Shown: positions 36,636-46,571, numbered from the stretch's first letter. The stretch is DNA of 64,000 nucleotides from CANMXU01 sp052030545 (GCF_052030545.1 NZ_JBPDIH010000006.1:1-64000); one strand, 5' to 3'. Numbers and translations: made by a program. The notes: generated by a model from the letters alone, not told the origin.

Positions 36636-37718
36636 ATGAAAATTAACCTACTTCGCCAACAAGTATTAACCGATACTCACAGCGCCATGCTAATTTTTAA
36701 CGAGCTCAACATTCGCTATTTATCAGGCTTTTCTGGCCATGCGGCAACGCTTTTAATTACCGATAAAGTCAATTATTTACTGACCGACTACCGTTATCTT
36801 GCCCAAGCAACAAGCGAAGCGATTGGCTTTAAAATCATTTGTCGAGACAGACAAAAGCAAAGCTTAGCTGAGTTGCTCATCAGCTTATTAAATCAAGAAA
36901 ACTGCCAACAGCTATTTTTTGAAAGCGAGCACATCAGCGTTGCCAAGTGGCAAAGCATGTCAAAGGAAATTTCTGAGCAATCATCCATTACACAAGTTAC
37001 TGCTATGGCAGGGCAAATTGAAAAGCTGCGCATGGTAAAAACTGAGCAAGAAATTGCTTCTATTCGCCAAGCGGCAGCTATTGCCGACCAAGCACTGAGC
37101 AATATTTTACCGCTGATAACACTTGGCATTACCGAGCGAGAACTGGCCAATGAATTAGAGTATCACATGGCAAAACTCGGCTCACAAGCGCTGTCCTTTG
37201 CCACGATTTTATTATTTGGTGAGCGCAGTGCATTGCCTCATGGCATTCCTTCTGAGCGCGCGCTCAAACAAGGGGATTTAATTCTGATTGATTTTGGCGC
37301 GGTGATTAACGGCTACCGCTCAGATATGACCCGCACCTTTGTTTTTGGCAAGGCCAGTGAAAAACAGCGACAAGTTTATCAACTTGTGCAGCACGCCCAG
37401 CAAGCGGCTATCGATAAAGTAACAGCAGGCGTGAGCGCCGCGACTTTGCAAAATACCGCCGATGAAATACTGCAACAAAGTGACTATAAAGATTTTACCG
37501 GCGAAAGCATCGGCCACGGCCTTGGTTTACAGCTGCATGAACCGCCTTTTCTCAGCCCAAGCTGCACAACATCGATAGTTCAAGGCTGTGTTTTCACTAT
37601 AGAGCCGGGCATTTATATTCCCAACTGGGGCGGCATTCGCATAGAAGATGACGTGGTTTTAACCCCAAATGGCCTAGAAATTTTAACCCAATCCCCGAAA
37701 GAGCTAACTGAGCTTTAG
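36636..37718 (+). CDS. M24 metallopeptidase, aminopeptidase P type
   Basis: A 360-residue cytoplasmic X-Pro peptidase. An N-terminal creatinase domain is followed by the catalytic domain with ligands Asp in IDFGAVI, Asp in RSDMTRT, His in SIGHGLGL, Glu in TIEPGIY and Glu in IRIEDDV. The ATG at 36636 has GGGA six bases upstream; an ATG at 36624 has none. Its length fits bacterial PepQ/aminopeptidase P-like proteins. It is the second M24 enzyme in the island and lies within the transporter/3-hydroxyproline operon, so peptides entering by the POT transporter are likely substrates. Confidence 0.9.
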   Translation: MKINLLRQQVLTDTHSAMLIFNELNIRYLSGFSGHAATLLITDKVNYLLTDYRYLAQATSEAIGFKIICRDRQKQSLAELLISLLNQENCQQLFFESEHISVAKWQSMSKEISEQSSITQVTAMAGQIEKLRMVKTEQEIASIRQAAAIADQALSNILPLITLGITERELANELEYHMAKLGSQALSFATILLFGERSALPHGIPSERALKQGDLILIDFGAVINGYRSDMTRTFVFGKASEKQRQVYQLVQHAQQAAIDKVTAGVSAATLQNTADEILQQSDYKDFTGESIGHGLGLQLHEPPFLSPSCTTSIVQGCVFTIEPGIYIPNWGGIRIEDDVVLTPNGLEILTQSPKELTEL

Positions 37719-37809
37719 TTGAGCTTTAGCCGAGATTTAGCTGAACTTTAGCCGGGCGTGAATCGACATTTAAACGCTCGGTGTTTAACACTTTTGAGAA
37801 AATTAGAAA

Positions 37810-38760
37810 ATGATGAAAATTATCACTACCGAACAAGTACAAAACAGCCTGAACTTTGCTGAATTAATTCCACTGCTAAAAACCAGCTTTGCCAAGCCGT
37901 TTCATATGCCGCAACGACAAGTGCACGCACTTGCGCCAAACGATGTGAACAATCACGACGCTTTTGCGCTTCTCCCTTCTTGGAATGATGAAGTGATTGG
38001 CAATAAAATGTTTACCTATTTCCCAGACAATAGCCAAAAACACGATATTCCCGGGCTGTTTTCAAAAATCATGTTATTTCGCCGCGCCACCGGTGAACCG
38101 CTCGCACTGGTTGATGGCACAAGCGTCACCTACTGGCGCACCGCAGCCATTTCAGCATTAGCAAGCCAGTTATTATCCCGAAAAAATAGTCAGCATTTAA
38201 TGTTATTTGGTACCGGCAATTTAGCCGCGTATTTATTACATGCTCATATTCAGGTGCGCAAGTTATCCAAAGTGACTATTTGTGGGCGCAGCGCTAAAAA
38301 GGTACAAAAATTAATTAATGAATTTAGCCCGTTATACCCAAACATTAGCTTTCACACTAGCGTTGACGTAAATGAAGAAGTGCCGCATATAGATATTATT
38401 GTTTGCGCAACGGCTGCCAAAACCCCACTATTTTCAGGGGAGTTAGTCAGCGATGGTTGTCATATAGACTGTTTAGGAAACCACCTTGCCACGGCGCGAG
38501 AATGCGACAGTACATTAATCAAAAGAGCACGAGTATTTGTTGATAGCTTAACCAATACCTTAAATGAAGCGGGCGAATTATTAATTCCTATTGAAGAAGG
38601 CATATTTAGCCCAGAGGAGATTGTTGGCGAACTCACGGATATGTGCACCAAGCCTGAACTATTAAGGCAATCAGCTGAAGAAATCACCTTATTTAAATCG
38701 GTTGGCACCGCAATCAGCGATTTAGTTACCGCCTACTTGGTTTATCAAAAAATAGGCTAA
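37810..38760 (+). CDS. Pyrroline-2-carboxylate reductase (ornithine cyclodeaminase/mu-crystallin family)
   Basis: A 316-residue NAD(P)-dependent enzyme. The Rossmann motif is LFGTGNLAAYLLHAH (about 135-149), and the family segments GNKMFTY near residue 63 and DGTSVTYWRTAA near 100 are present. In the 3-hydroxyproline route such enzymes reduce pyrroline-2-carboxylate to L-proline. Its place behind the dehydratase makes that role much more likely than ornithine cyclodeaminase. The ATG at 37810 is followed at once by a second ATG; either may serve. Confidence 0.85.
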   Translation: MMKIITTEQVQNSLNFAELIPLLKTSFAKPFHMPQRQVHALAPNDVNNHDAFALLPSWNDEVIGNKMFTYFPDNSQKHDIPGLFSKIMLFRRATGEPLALVDGTSVTYWRTAAISALASQLLSRKNSQHLMLFGTGNLAAYLLHAHIQVRKLSKVTICGRSAKKVQKLINEFSPLYPNISFHTSVDVNEEVPHIDIIVCATAAKTPLFSGELVSDGCHIDCLGNHLATARECDSTLIKRARVFVDSLTNTLNEAGELLIPIEEGIFSPEEIVGELTDMCTKPELLRQSAEEITLFKSVGTAISDLVTAYLVYQKIG

Positions 38761-38800
38761 TTCGTTAATTCTTAAAGGCGTTGAATAAAATCAGCTTAAA

Positions 38801-38842
38801 TTAACTTAAGCCAACTTAAGCCAACTTAAGCCAACTTAAGCC
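38801..38842. repeat. Four 10-bp tandem repeats
   Basis: Copies of CCAACTTAAG in a row (the first as TTAACTTAAG). They lie between the stop codons of the convergent reductase and SLC13 genes. Likely replication slippage; no function seen. Confidence 0.9.
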
Positions 38843-38852
38843 AAAAAGGCTG

Positions 38853-40364
38853 TTAGTTAATCAATACTATCGGTGCCCACCAAATTGCGATAATGGTAAC
38901 GATAATTAAGCCAATAATATTTAACGCAAAACCTGCTCGTGCCATTTGTGGAATGTTTAATTTACCCGAAGCATAAACAATGGCATTGGGCGCTGTGGCA
39001 ACAGGTAACATAAAGGCAAAACTTGCTGCTAAGGTGATGGGTATACACAGCAGTAAGGGGTCAATATCTGCTTGTAACGCAATGGCCGCCATGACAGGTA
39101 AAAATGTTGCTGTGGTCGCTAAATTACTGGTTAATTCAGTTAAAAATATCACCAAGGCCGTTGCTGCTAACACCAAGACAATTAAGCCAAAACTTCCCAA
39201 AGGAGATAAGCTTTCGCCAAGCCATGTGGCAAGCCCAGATGATGAAAATGCCGAGGCTAAACTTAAACCGCCACCAAAAAGAATTAATACCCCCCAAGGT
39301 AACTGTTGGGTGTGTTGCCACGTCATTAACTGTGCCTGTTTTTTATCACCGCTAGGTAAAACAAACAACGCTAACGCACCGGCCATAACAATGCCGGCAT
39401 CCGTTAAAAAGGTAATGTCGAACATACTGGCTAATGGTCGTCTTAAAATCCATAACGCCACCACAGTTAAGAAAACAGCGGCAACACGCTTTTCTGGTGC
39501 AGTTATTTGGCCAAGGTCACTTTTTAAGGTTTCTAAATGTTCAGTAACCGCAGAGCTTTGCGCGATATTTACCTTATATAAAACATGAGTTAAACCATAC
39601 CAAGCAATAGGTAGCATAATCAGCATTAATGGCACGCCTATCGCCATCCATCCGGCAAACGACACTTCAATGCCATAGTGTTCACTGACATACGCGGCAA
39701 ATAACGCGTTAGGCGGTGTGCCTACTAACGTCGCCATTCCGCCAATGGTGGCAGAATAGGCCAAACCTAATAACATCGCGGTTTGAAAACTCGATTTTTG
39801 CTCATCAGTTAAGGTTTTTACATTATCAACAATTACCGTCACTACCGACAATGCAATTGGCATCAGCATCATGGTGGTCGAGGTATTGGTCATCCACATA
39901 GACAGCAGTGCGGCAACCGTCATAAAACCTAAAATCAGCTTTTTACCGTCTGAACCTGTATGGGTTAATATTTTCAGCGCCACCCGTTTATGTAGCTGCC
40001 AACGCTCTACCGCTAGCGCTAAAATAAACGCTCCTAAAAACAAATAAATTATTGGATTAGCATAGGGCGAAGCCGCAGCTTTTGCCGTGGTAATACCTAA
40101 CATAGGAAACGCAATTACCGGTAGAAATGCGGTTGCGGGCACCGGCACAGCTTCCGTTGCCCACCAAATTGCCATCCACAGGGCAATTGCGGCAGTGCGC
40201 CAAGCAACGGGCTCCATTGTGGTTTGAAATTGATTGGTGAACATCATAATGATAAATATCAATGGCCCAAGAAATAAGCCGATGCTTTGATATAGGGCAC
40301 GCTGATCTGGCGCTCTTAAGTCTTCGTTTTGGGGAGATTGTGTAACTGTGCTATTGGTTGTCAT
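38853..40364 (-). CDS. SLC13/DASS family anion transporter
   Basis: A 503-residue inner membrane carrier with about 11-12 helices. The two SNT-like sodium/substrate motifs are seen as MTNTSTTMMLMPI and TELTSNLATTATFLP, and the VGTPPNALFAAYV and PNAIVYASG segments are typical. Members move C4 dicarboxylates, citrate or sulfate with sodium. It is convergent with the collagen island and has no copy of the palindrome in front, so its link to hydroxyproline breakdown, for example handling 2-oxoglutarate or another dicarboxylate, is only a guess. Confidence 0.88.
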   Translation of the reverse strand: MTTNSTVTQSPQNEDLRAPDQRALYQSIGLFLGPLIFIIMMFTNQFQTTMEPVAWRTAAIALWMAIWWATEAVPVPATAFLPVIAFPMLGITTAKAAASPYANPIIYLFLGAFILALAVERWQLHKRVALKILTHTGSDGKKLILGFMTVAALLSMWMTNTSTTMMLMPIALSVVTVIVDNVKTLTDEQKSSFQTAMLLGLAYSATIGGMATLVGTPPNALFAAYVSEHYGIEVSFAGWMAIGVPLMLIMLPIAWYGLTHVLYKVNIAQSSAVTEHLETLKSDLGQITAPEKRVAAVFLTVVALWILRRPLASMFDITFLTDAGIVMAGALALFVLPSGDKKQAQLMTWQHTQQLPWGVLILFGGGLSLASAFSSSGLATWLGESLSPLGSFGLIVLVLAATALVIFLTELTSNLATTATFLPVMAAIALQADIDPLLLCIPITLAASFAFMLPVATAPNAIVYASGKLNIPQMARAGFALNIIGLIIVTIIAIWWAPIVLIN

Positions 40365-40557
40365 TATTGAATATCTAACTGATTATTATTGTTTTGCTAG
40401 AATATTTGTCTAGCCTTTTTATGATCAAGAGTGTGACATAGAGTTGAATATTATACCAATTAGATTAAATAAATGATGATGTTACTAGAGCGTGCTATTA
40501 ATTCTCGCTCGGTTGCTCTATTGAATGTTAACAGTGCGCGAAAGCGCCAATAAAAAA

Positions 40558-40604
40558 GCCAAAACAAGCGCAGATAAACAATAATTACTGGCGCAAGTTT
40601 TGGC
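40558..40604 (-). terminator. Terminator after the GH3 gene
   Basis: On the minus strand GCCAAAAC-TTGCGC pairs with GCGC-TT-GTTTTGGC and is followed by TTTTTTATT (40557 downwards). It lies about 30 bases after the GH3 stop. Left of it, 40485-40494 repeats ten bases (CTAGAGCGTG) of the 13.7-kb element end; the rest of the gap to 40365 holds the SLC13 promoter. Confidence 0.85.
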
Positions 40605-40630
40605 AAAGCACTAAGGGTAAAGTACTGAAG

Positions 40631-43180
40631 CTAGTTACATGATGAAGTTGACGCGTCCTCGTTAGCAGGTACGATGTTGATACCGCTAATCGATAAGCTC
40701 AAACTACCTTGAGTTGATAATTTAAATGCTTGGCTAATTTGATTAAAGTCGCTTGCATTTTTTGAAAGACAATTTAAGTCAATACCAATATCGGTCCAAG
40801 TATCTAACGGTAAAGCAGATAATTGCGCGCTAATGTCATGACTTAATTGACAACCTGCTGCGCCACTTTCGCCTTGCTGACACTGCATTGAAACAAGTAC
40901 TGGCTTAGCGACATCAGATTCACGTTTCACATTAAGGGTTAATCGCGAACTTTGTGCACTTTCAGCATTAAGTGTCACGCCTTTATCGCTAACAAACTGA
41001 ATACCAACCGGTGCATCTGATTTTACCGTTAGGCGAAACGCATCTTCTTGAACTTCTTTATCTATGGTGCGGTAATGAATGCCCGGCAACAGTAAGTTAC
41101 TCGCGACAACATCTTGTTGTTCATGTTCTGAAAACAACTGCATTTTCCATGGTTTAGCAACTTGACCAGCAAAAACTTTAACCGTTTGCTCGCTATCTAA
41201 ATTTGCTTGATACTGCTCGGATAAGTTATCTGCTAAAACATTGTCGTCACCGTAGCGCAAACCAAAGCCATAAGGCAGCAATGGCTGGTAGTCGTCATCA
41301 AAACGGTTAACGATTTGGTCTGCGGTTTGTGGCCAAGAGAAAGATAATTTACCAACAAAATCATGTTGCACTTTGCCGATGCTATCGCTAAGTAATACAT
41401 CTGCAACCGCCTTACCTTCAGAGCCCGGCAACCAAGCGGCAACAAAAGCATCACTGGCATTTAACTCGGCATTCACCCACATTGGTCTGCCACTAATAAA
41501 TACCGCAACCACTGGGATATTTTGTGCCTGTAAGCTTTTAAGTAACTGTAAGTCTGACTTATGACCTTTTTGATAAACTAAATCTGCGATATCACCTTGC
41601 CCTTCGGCATAAGGCTCTTCACCAAAAACGACAATGGCAACATCGGGCTTGTCAGTATATTGACCTTTTTCACTCAGGGTTACTTTACCGCCAGCGGCAT
41701 TTATTTGCTGTGCTAAACCATCATAAATTGAGCTACCGCCTGGAAAGTCACTATTTTGATTATTTGTGCCTTGCCACGTAATTGTCCAACCACCTGATTG
41801 TTTGCCAATATTATCAGCAGCATCACCGGCGATTAAGATATGTTGCTTAGGCGATAATGGCAGTAAATTTTCTTTGTTTTTCAATAACACTAAAGATTCA
41901 CGTACTGCCTGCTCTGCCACTTGGCGATGTGAAGCTTGACCAATTAACTCAGTTTTACCTGAAAATTGACGTTTGGCAGGGCTTGGTTTATCAAACAAAC
42001 CGGCGCGAAATTTCACCCGCAAAATGCGAGTCACTGCATCATCAATACGTGACTGCTTAATGGTGCCATCTTTCACCTGCGCAATGGTATTGTGATACAA
42101 AGGCTTCCACGCATCAGTTGGCACCATATAAATATCTAAACCGGCATTAACTGCCTGCGGGCAGCTTTCGTTGCTACAGCCTTTAACTTGTCCATGACCA
42201 TTCCAGTCTCCAACAACAAAACCGTCGAAGCCCATTTTGTTTTTTAAAACATCCGTTAATAAATAGCCGTTACCGTGAACTTTTTCGCCATGCCAGCTGT
42301 TGAAAGACGCCATTACCGATTGCGCGCCTGCGGTTAAGCCACCCACATAACCTTGTGCGTGAATGTCAAATAACTCTTGCTCAGAAGAAATATTATTGCC
42401 TTGGTCATCGCCATCTACTGTGCCGCCATCACCGATAAAATGTTTAACGGTACTAATAACGCGGTCGTCTCCTAGAAAGTTTTTACCTGCATGACCTTGT
42501 AGCCCTTTTACAATTGAGCTGGCGTAGGTTCTTACAATTTCAGGATCTTCAGAATAGCCTTCGTATGTTCTACCCCATCGGTCATCACGTACTGTGGCAA
42601 CTGTTGGTGCAAAAACCCAGTCAATACCGGTTACCATCACTTCTGTTGCGGTAATTTGCGCGATTTTTTCAATTAACTCAGGATTATTAGCTGCGCCTAA
42701 ACCAATATTATGAGGAAATAAGGTCGCGCCAATAACATTGTTATGACCATGTACAGCATCTGTGCCCCACATGGTTGGAATTTTGCTGCCATCAAGCGAG
42801 TCGTCAATTGATGCTTGATACATATCTTCTGCTAAAGCGATCCAGTCTTGCGGTGTTGAATGCTTGTTGTTATTGGGGAAAGCACCGCCGCCATTAAGGT
42901 AAGAACCAAAACCGTATTTACGCATATCTTCTACGGTAATATCGCGAATTTCTGGCTGGATCATTTGAGCAACTTTTTGCTCTAACGTCATACTAGCCAA
43001 TAGATCAGCTACTTTTTTTTCTATCGCCGCATCTTGAGCCACTTCCGATGTTATGGTTGGCCAAATAGCTAGATTCTTTTCACTTTTTGGGTCACTTTCT
43101 TCAGTCACTGGGTCTGAAGTACAACCAAAGGCACCGGTAAGTGCTATAGCCATAAGGACTTTATTTTTAGATATTTTCAC
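40631..43180 (-). CDS. GH3 glycoside hydrolase, ExoP-like 1,3/1,4-beta-glucosidase lipoprotein
   Basis: An 849-residue exo-beta-glucanase. The lipoprotein signal ends in GAFGC (Cys20). The GH3 N-terminal barrel (about 60-390) carries the nucleophile Asp325 in FVVGDWNGHG; VKHFIGDGGT is the typical substrate-binding loop. The C-terminal alpha/beta sandwich (about 430-650) and an extra beta domain at the end (about 680-849) match the layout of the marine ExoP enzyme from Pseudoalteromonas. It would release glucose from laminarin oligosaccharides in the periplasm. It belongs with the TonB receptor and GH16 genes upstream on the same strand. Confidence 0.92.
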   Translation of the reverse strand: MKISKNKVLMAIALTGAFGCTSDPVTEESDPKSEKNLAIWPTITSEVAQDAAIEKKVADLLASMTLEQKVAQMIQPEIRDITVEDMRKYGFGSYLNGGGAFPNNNKHSTPQDWIALAEDMYQASIDDSLDGSKIPTMWGTDAVHGHNNVIGATLFPHNIGLGAANNPELIEKIAQITATEVMVTGIDWVFAPTVATVRDDRWGRTYEGYSEDPEIVRTYASSIVKGLQGHAGKNFLGDDRVISTVKHFIGDGGTVDGDDQGNNISSEQELFDIHAQGYVGGLTAGAQSVMASFNSWHGEKVHGNGYLLTDVLKNKMGFDGFVVGDWNGHGQVKGCSNESCPQAVNAGLDIYMVPTDAWKPLYHNTIAQVKDGTIKQSRIDDAVTRILRVKFRAGLFDKPSPAKRQFSGKTELIGQASHRQVAEQAVRESLVLLKNKENLLPLSPKQHILIAGDAADNIGKQSGGWTITWQGTNNQNSDFPGGSSIYDGLAQQINAAGGKVTLSEKGQYTDKPDVAIVVFGEEPYAEGQGDIADLVYQKGHKSDLQLLKSLQAQNIPVVAVFISGRPMWVNAELNASDAFVAAWLPGSEGKAVADVLLSDSIGKVQHDFVGKLSFSWPQTADQIVNRFDDDYQPLLPYGFGLRYGDDNVLADNLSEQYQANLDSEQTVKVFAGQVAKPWKMQLFSEHEQQDVVASNLLLPGIHYRTIDKEVQEDAFRLTVKSDAPVGIQFVSDKGVTLNAESAQSSRLTLNVKRESDVAKPVLVSMQCQQGESGAAGCQLSHDISAQLSALPLDTWTDIGIDLNCLSKNASDFNQISQAFKLSTQGSLSLSISGINIVPANEDASTSSCN

Positions 43181-43318
43181 GAGCTTTACCTTATTCTAAT
43201 TTATATTGCTGAGCAGTTAATTTTTTAACTCCTCAATACTGCGAGCTCATCCCTATTCGCGCAGTCACTCACCTTGCTTATTGTCATATCTTTGTGAAGT
43301 TAGCTTTCCACTTAAAAA

Positions 43319-43332
43319 TGTAAGCGCTTCCA
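43319..43332. promoter_or_regulatory. LacI-type operator upstream of the GH3 gene
   Basis: TGTAAGCGCTTCCA is a near palindrome centred on AGCGCT, the form of LacI-family sites such as TGTAAGCGCTTACA. It lies 139 bases before the GH3 start. No LacI gene is in the window, so the regulator must be encoded elsewhere. Confidence 0.6.
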
Positions 43333-43553
43333 TTTTTACCATACTCGCTAAAACTATGTAAAGAAATACCGCGAGATTAGTATGGTGTTAGCCACAATAT
43401 GAACTGTTTTCAAGATGCAATTGAACCCCAAAATAGTAAGTGTTAACCATATAAACGATAACCAAATAAGCGATAATTATGCACTTGCTATTTTTGTTGT
43501 GTTAGAGAGGCTTTTTGCCTCGAATAAATGGTGCCACCACAATAATTAAACTC

Positions 43554-43587
43554 AGGTGAACGCTACAATGTGCTTTAGCGTTCACCT
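43554..43587. terminator. 12-bp stem after the laminarin TonB receptor
   Basis: AGGTGAACGCTA and TAGCGTTCACCT form a perfect 12-bp stem with a ten-base loop, 12 bases beyond the receptor stop. The T-run on the minus strand is poor, so it may be a weak terminator or an mRNA-protecting stem. A smaller GAGGC/GCCTC hairpin lies at 43507-43521. Confidence 0.6.
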
Positions 43588-43598
43588 TTGTTTAGCCG

Positions 43599-46571
43599 TT
43601 ATTTAAAGCTGTAACGGGCACCTATGGTGTAACGAGAGCCGTATTGACGAGCAAACAAAAATTGCTCTTCATAACGACCATAACCTTGTTCGGTTTCATT
43701 CGTTAAGTTCAGACCTTCAAAAAACACAGTGAAGTTGGCATTAATATCGTAGTTAATACTCATATCCACTTGACCATACTCTTTGGCGAACTGAGGTGGG
43801 TTATCAGATGAGCCTTGGCTTTGACCAACACCAATAAGATATTCATCACGCCATGCATAAGTCACTTTCACCGACAAGTCATCTTTTTCATAGAAGGCTT
43901 GAAAGTTAGCAGAGTCACTTAAGCCGGTTAATGGTGTTTGCGGCTCTAAATCGGCAACATCATCAACACGTGTTATATCATCTACGTCAAAGTTAACATC
44001 GCCATCAACTAAAGTTGCATTGGCACCAAAACCAAAACCTGTGTCACCAAAGAAATGTTGAATCGCAATTTCAAAACCATCCACCATTTTATCGTCTGGT
44101 GTATTGAATGGGCGGGTAATATCCCACTGCATTAACGGATCGTCACCGGCTGGCTCAATGTAACCTTGGTCATTTAAGGTTGCGCCGTTAGCCTGCATTT
44201 GTGCGAATATTTCATCATTAGTTGGATTGCCACCTAAGTCAGCGACCGCTTGATTCCAACGCGCACCTTGATAGATATCGCGCATGTCATCGATGGTGGT
44301 GGTGATCGTTTGGCTTGAAATAAAGTTCTTCACATCTTTTCTAAAGTAACCGACTGACGCATAGCTACCTTCAGCGTAATAATACTCAAGCGTTAAATCC
44401 AAATTGGTTGATTCATAAGGATCCAGATTCGTATTACCTTCACTGCCAATACGTGAGTTAGGTCGAGTACTAGCACCCAATGATCTAACACCCGCTAATG
44501 AACCTAATGGCGCACGTGCAATAGTTTTACCCCACGAGGCACGAGCGATTAACTCATCGGTTATTTCAATTTTAGCGTCAATCATCGGTAAGAAAACATC
44601 ATGCTCGCCGGTTACTTTTAAGAAGTTGTTGTCGCCTGGTAAATACTGCGTATGCCACTCACTACCGCCCTTCCACCAAACCTCAGTCGGAATAGCTTGC
44701 ATCACGTTACTGGTAACATCGGTTTGCTCATACCTAAAGCCAACATTTACCTGAACGAGATAATCGGCAAGTTCAAACTCTAACATCGAAGAGGCATAAA
44801 TACTGGTGGTATCTTCCTCAACATAACCTTCCGCTTGCACACTACCTTCACGATACGGGTCAGTACTGAAATAATCATCACCTAATAAGTCGCGATTTAA
44901 GAAAGCTTCTGAGCGAGCAACGGCTTCATCAAAATCAAAGCTGTAATAGTAGCCAGCGCCAATTGGGTTATCGCCATTTGAAAACTCATCTAAAAAGTTA
45001 TCTGTGGTGTTGTATTCAAACATGCCATCTGGAAATGCTGCAGAGTAGTTTGGATTAAAAAGAAAGCTACCAATTAAGCCACTCCACGCACTTGAACCGC
45101 CAATGCGTTGTTCGGTGCGAGCAGCACCAAATTTAACATTAACAACAGGCGTGTCGTACGGGCTTTCCCAAATACCGTCGAATTGCAATTGCTCAACTTC
45201 TGATTTACCTGGGCTATGAATGAACTGACTAAAATGCGAGTCCATTTCGCTTGGCATTAACGTCGTTGAACCATTATTCCAAAAAATGGTACCTTGCGGA
45301 ATGTCGCCTTCTCTAAAGTCATAGTGTTTAGTGACTAACTGATCTGAGCCAAACACTAACGAGCCAGTACCATTCATGCCTTTGTCAGCACCGTTATCAA
45401 TTTCACTTTCAGAGTCATGATAATCAAGTGACAAACTTAAGTTGTCAGTTGCTAGCCATTCCAGATTAAAACCTAACGACTTTTCATTCACTTCGGTGGT
45501 ATGACGGTTGGCGGTATACGAGCCATCGTTACCTGCTAAATCAGCAAAGATTACTGTACCGTTTTCATCAAGTTCATAGGCATTAATATTGCCGCCGTAA
45601 TCGTGCCATTGTCCCCAACCAATTGAATTGACACCGGTGATCGCTTGCCCTGTGGTGTAATCTAAGGTAATGATCACCTCTTCGATAGGCGCGTACTGAA
45701 AAGTGACATTGGCGTTAGTTCGTTCACGCTCAACATCGGCAATTCCATAGTTCATATCACGCGGAAAAAAAGCGCCAGCAGCGGCATTTTCATCACGATT
45801 ATCAACCACGTTTTCTGGGTCTAAATCCGGTAAGGCATCATTAGCTTGATACTGCCACCCTTGAATATTGGCGGCTTGTTGTTGAAAATCACGCTCTTGA
45901 TGCGAAAAAGCAACCGAAAAACCCACCGTATCATCAGCATAAGTATTCGAGTATAAGCCCGAGAACTCAGGTGTTAAATCATCACCTTCAACATTTGAAG
46001 TATCATGAATACCTTTAGCTGACAGCACCATTTTCTCACCTGGGCTGCTAAATGGTTTTGTCGTTATAATATTCACTGTTGCCCCTAAACCACCACTTGG
46101 GTTTTCAGCGCGTGCCGTTTTTTGCACTTCTAAGGTACTAACACCGTCAGACGATAAGTTTTCTAGACTGTATGAACGGGTATTACCTGTGCCTGGCATT
46201 TGTCGGCCATTTAAGGTGATAAGGTTAAATTCTGGACCAAAACCACGCACGGTGATTTGGCTACCTTCACCATTGCTGCGGCTAACGGTTACACCAGTAA
46301 TACGTTGTAGCGATTCAGCTAAGTTAGTGTCTGGGAATTTACCCATGTCTTCAGCTGAGATAACATCCATCACCCCTGAAGCTTCTTTTTTAAGTGACAT
46401 TGAGCGGGTTAAACTGCTCATAATGCCGGTCACTTGAATAACTTCAATTTCTTGGTCGTCGTTGTTCGTTAGCTGAGCTTCTTCAGCTATCGCGCTTTGA
46501 CTTGCGCTTGCATAGATAATGGCGGAAATTGTTAGCGCCAAACGTTTTTTAGTAAAATTAAACTGTTTCAT
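43599..46571 (-). CDS. TonB-dependent receptor of the laminarin locus
   Basis: A 990-residue outer membrane receptor. Signal peptide (about 1-29), TonB-box-like EIEVIQVTGI (about 41-50), plug (about 60-170; VTVSRSNGEGSQITVRGFG and LNGRQMPGTGNTRS), and a large barrel ending in the aromatic YSFK. The long extracellular loops and the MSSLTRSMSLKKEASGV segment are typical of the oligosaccharide receptors of Alteromonadales. Placed between GH16 and GH3 genes on one strand, it should import beta-1,3-glucan oligosaccharides. The 77-base gap to GH16 suggests one transcript. Confidence 0.92.
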   Translation of the reverse strand: MKQFNFTKKRLALTISAIIYASASQSAIAEEAQLTNNDDQEIEVIQVTGIMSSLTRSMSLKKEASGVMDVISAEDMGKFPDTNLAESLQRITGVTVSRSNGEGSQITVRGFGPEFNLITLNGRQMPGTGNTRSYSLENLSSDGVSTLEVQKTARAENPSGGLGATVNIITTKPFSSPGEKMVLSAKGIHDTSNVEGDDLTPEFSGLYSNTYADDTVGFSVAFSHQERDFQQQAANIQGWQYQANDALPDLDPENVVDNRDENAAAGAFFPRDMNYGIADVERERTNANVTFQYAPIEEVIITLDYTTGQAITGVNSIGWGQWHDYGGNINAYELDENGTVIFADLAGNDGSYTANRHTTEVNEKSLGFNLEWLATDNLSLSLDYHDSESEIDNGADKGMNGTGSLVFGSDQLVTKHYDFREGDIPQGTIFWNNGSTTLMPSEMDSHFSQFIHSPGKSEVEQLQFDGIWESPYDTPVVNVKFGAARTEQRIGGSSAWSGLIGSFLFNPNYSAAFPDGMFEYNTTDNFLDEFSNGDNPIGAGYYYSFDFDEAVARSEAFLNRDLLGDDYFSTDPYREGSVQAEGYVEEDTTSIYASSMLEFELADYLVQVNVGFRYEQTDVTSNVMQAIPTEVWWKGGSEWHTQYLPGDNNFLKVTGEHDVFLPMIDAKIEITDELIARASWGKTIARAPLGSLAGVRSLGASTRPNSRIGSEGNTNLDPYESTNLDLTLEYYYAEGSYASVGYFRKDVKNFISSQTITTTIDDMRDIYQGARWNQAVADLGGNPTNDEIFAQMQANGATLNDQGYIEPAGDDPLMQWDITRPFNTPDDKMVDGFEIAIQHFFGDTGFGFGANATLVDGDVNFDVDDITRVDDVADLEPQTPLTGLSDSANFQAFYEKDDLSVKVTYAWRDEYLIGVGQSQGSSDNPPQFAKEYGQVDMSINYDINANFTVFFEGLNLTNETEQGYGRYEEQFLFARQYGSRYTIGARYSFK

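Noticed and set aside
38801..38842. Short regular repeats that could suggest a CRISPR array.
   Set aside because: The 10-bp units are directly adjacent, without spacers, and no cas gene is present.
40485..40520. CTAGAGCGTG before the SLC13/GH3 gap as another copy of the 13.7-kb element.
   Set aside because: Only ten bases match and no second end or internal stems follow; kept only as a possible remnant.
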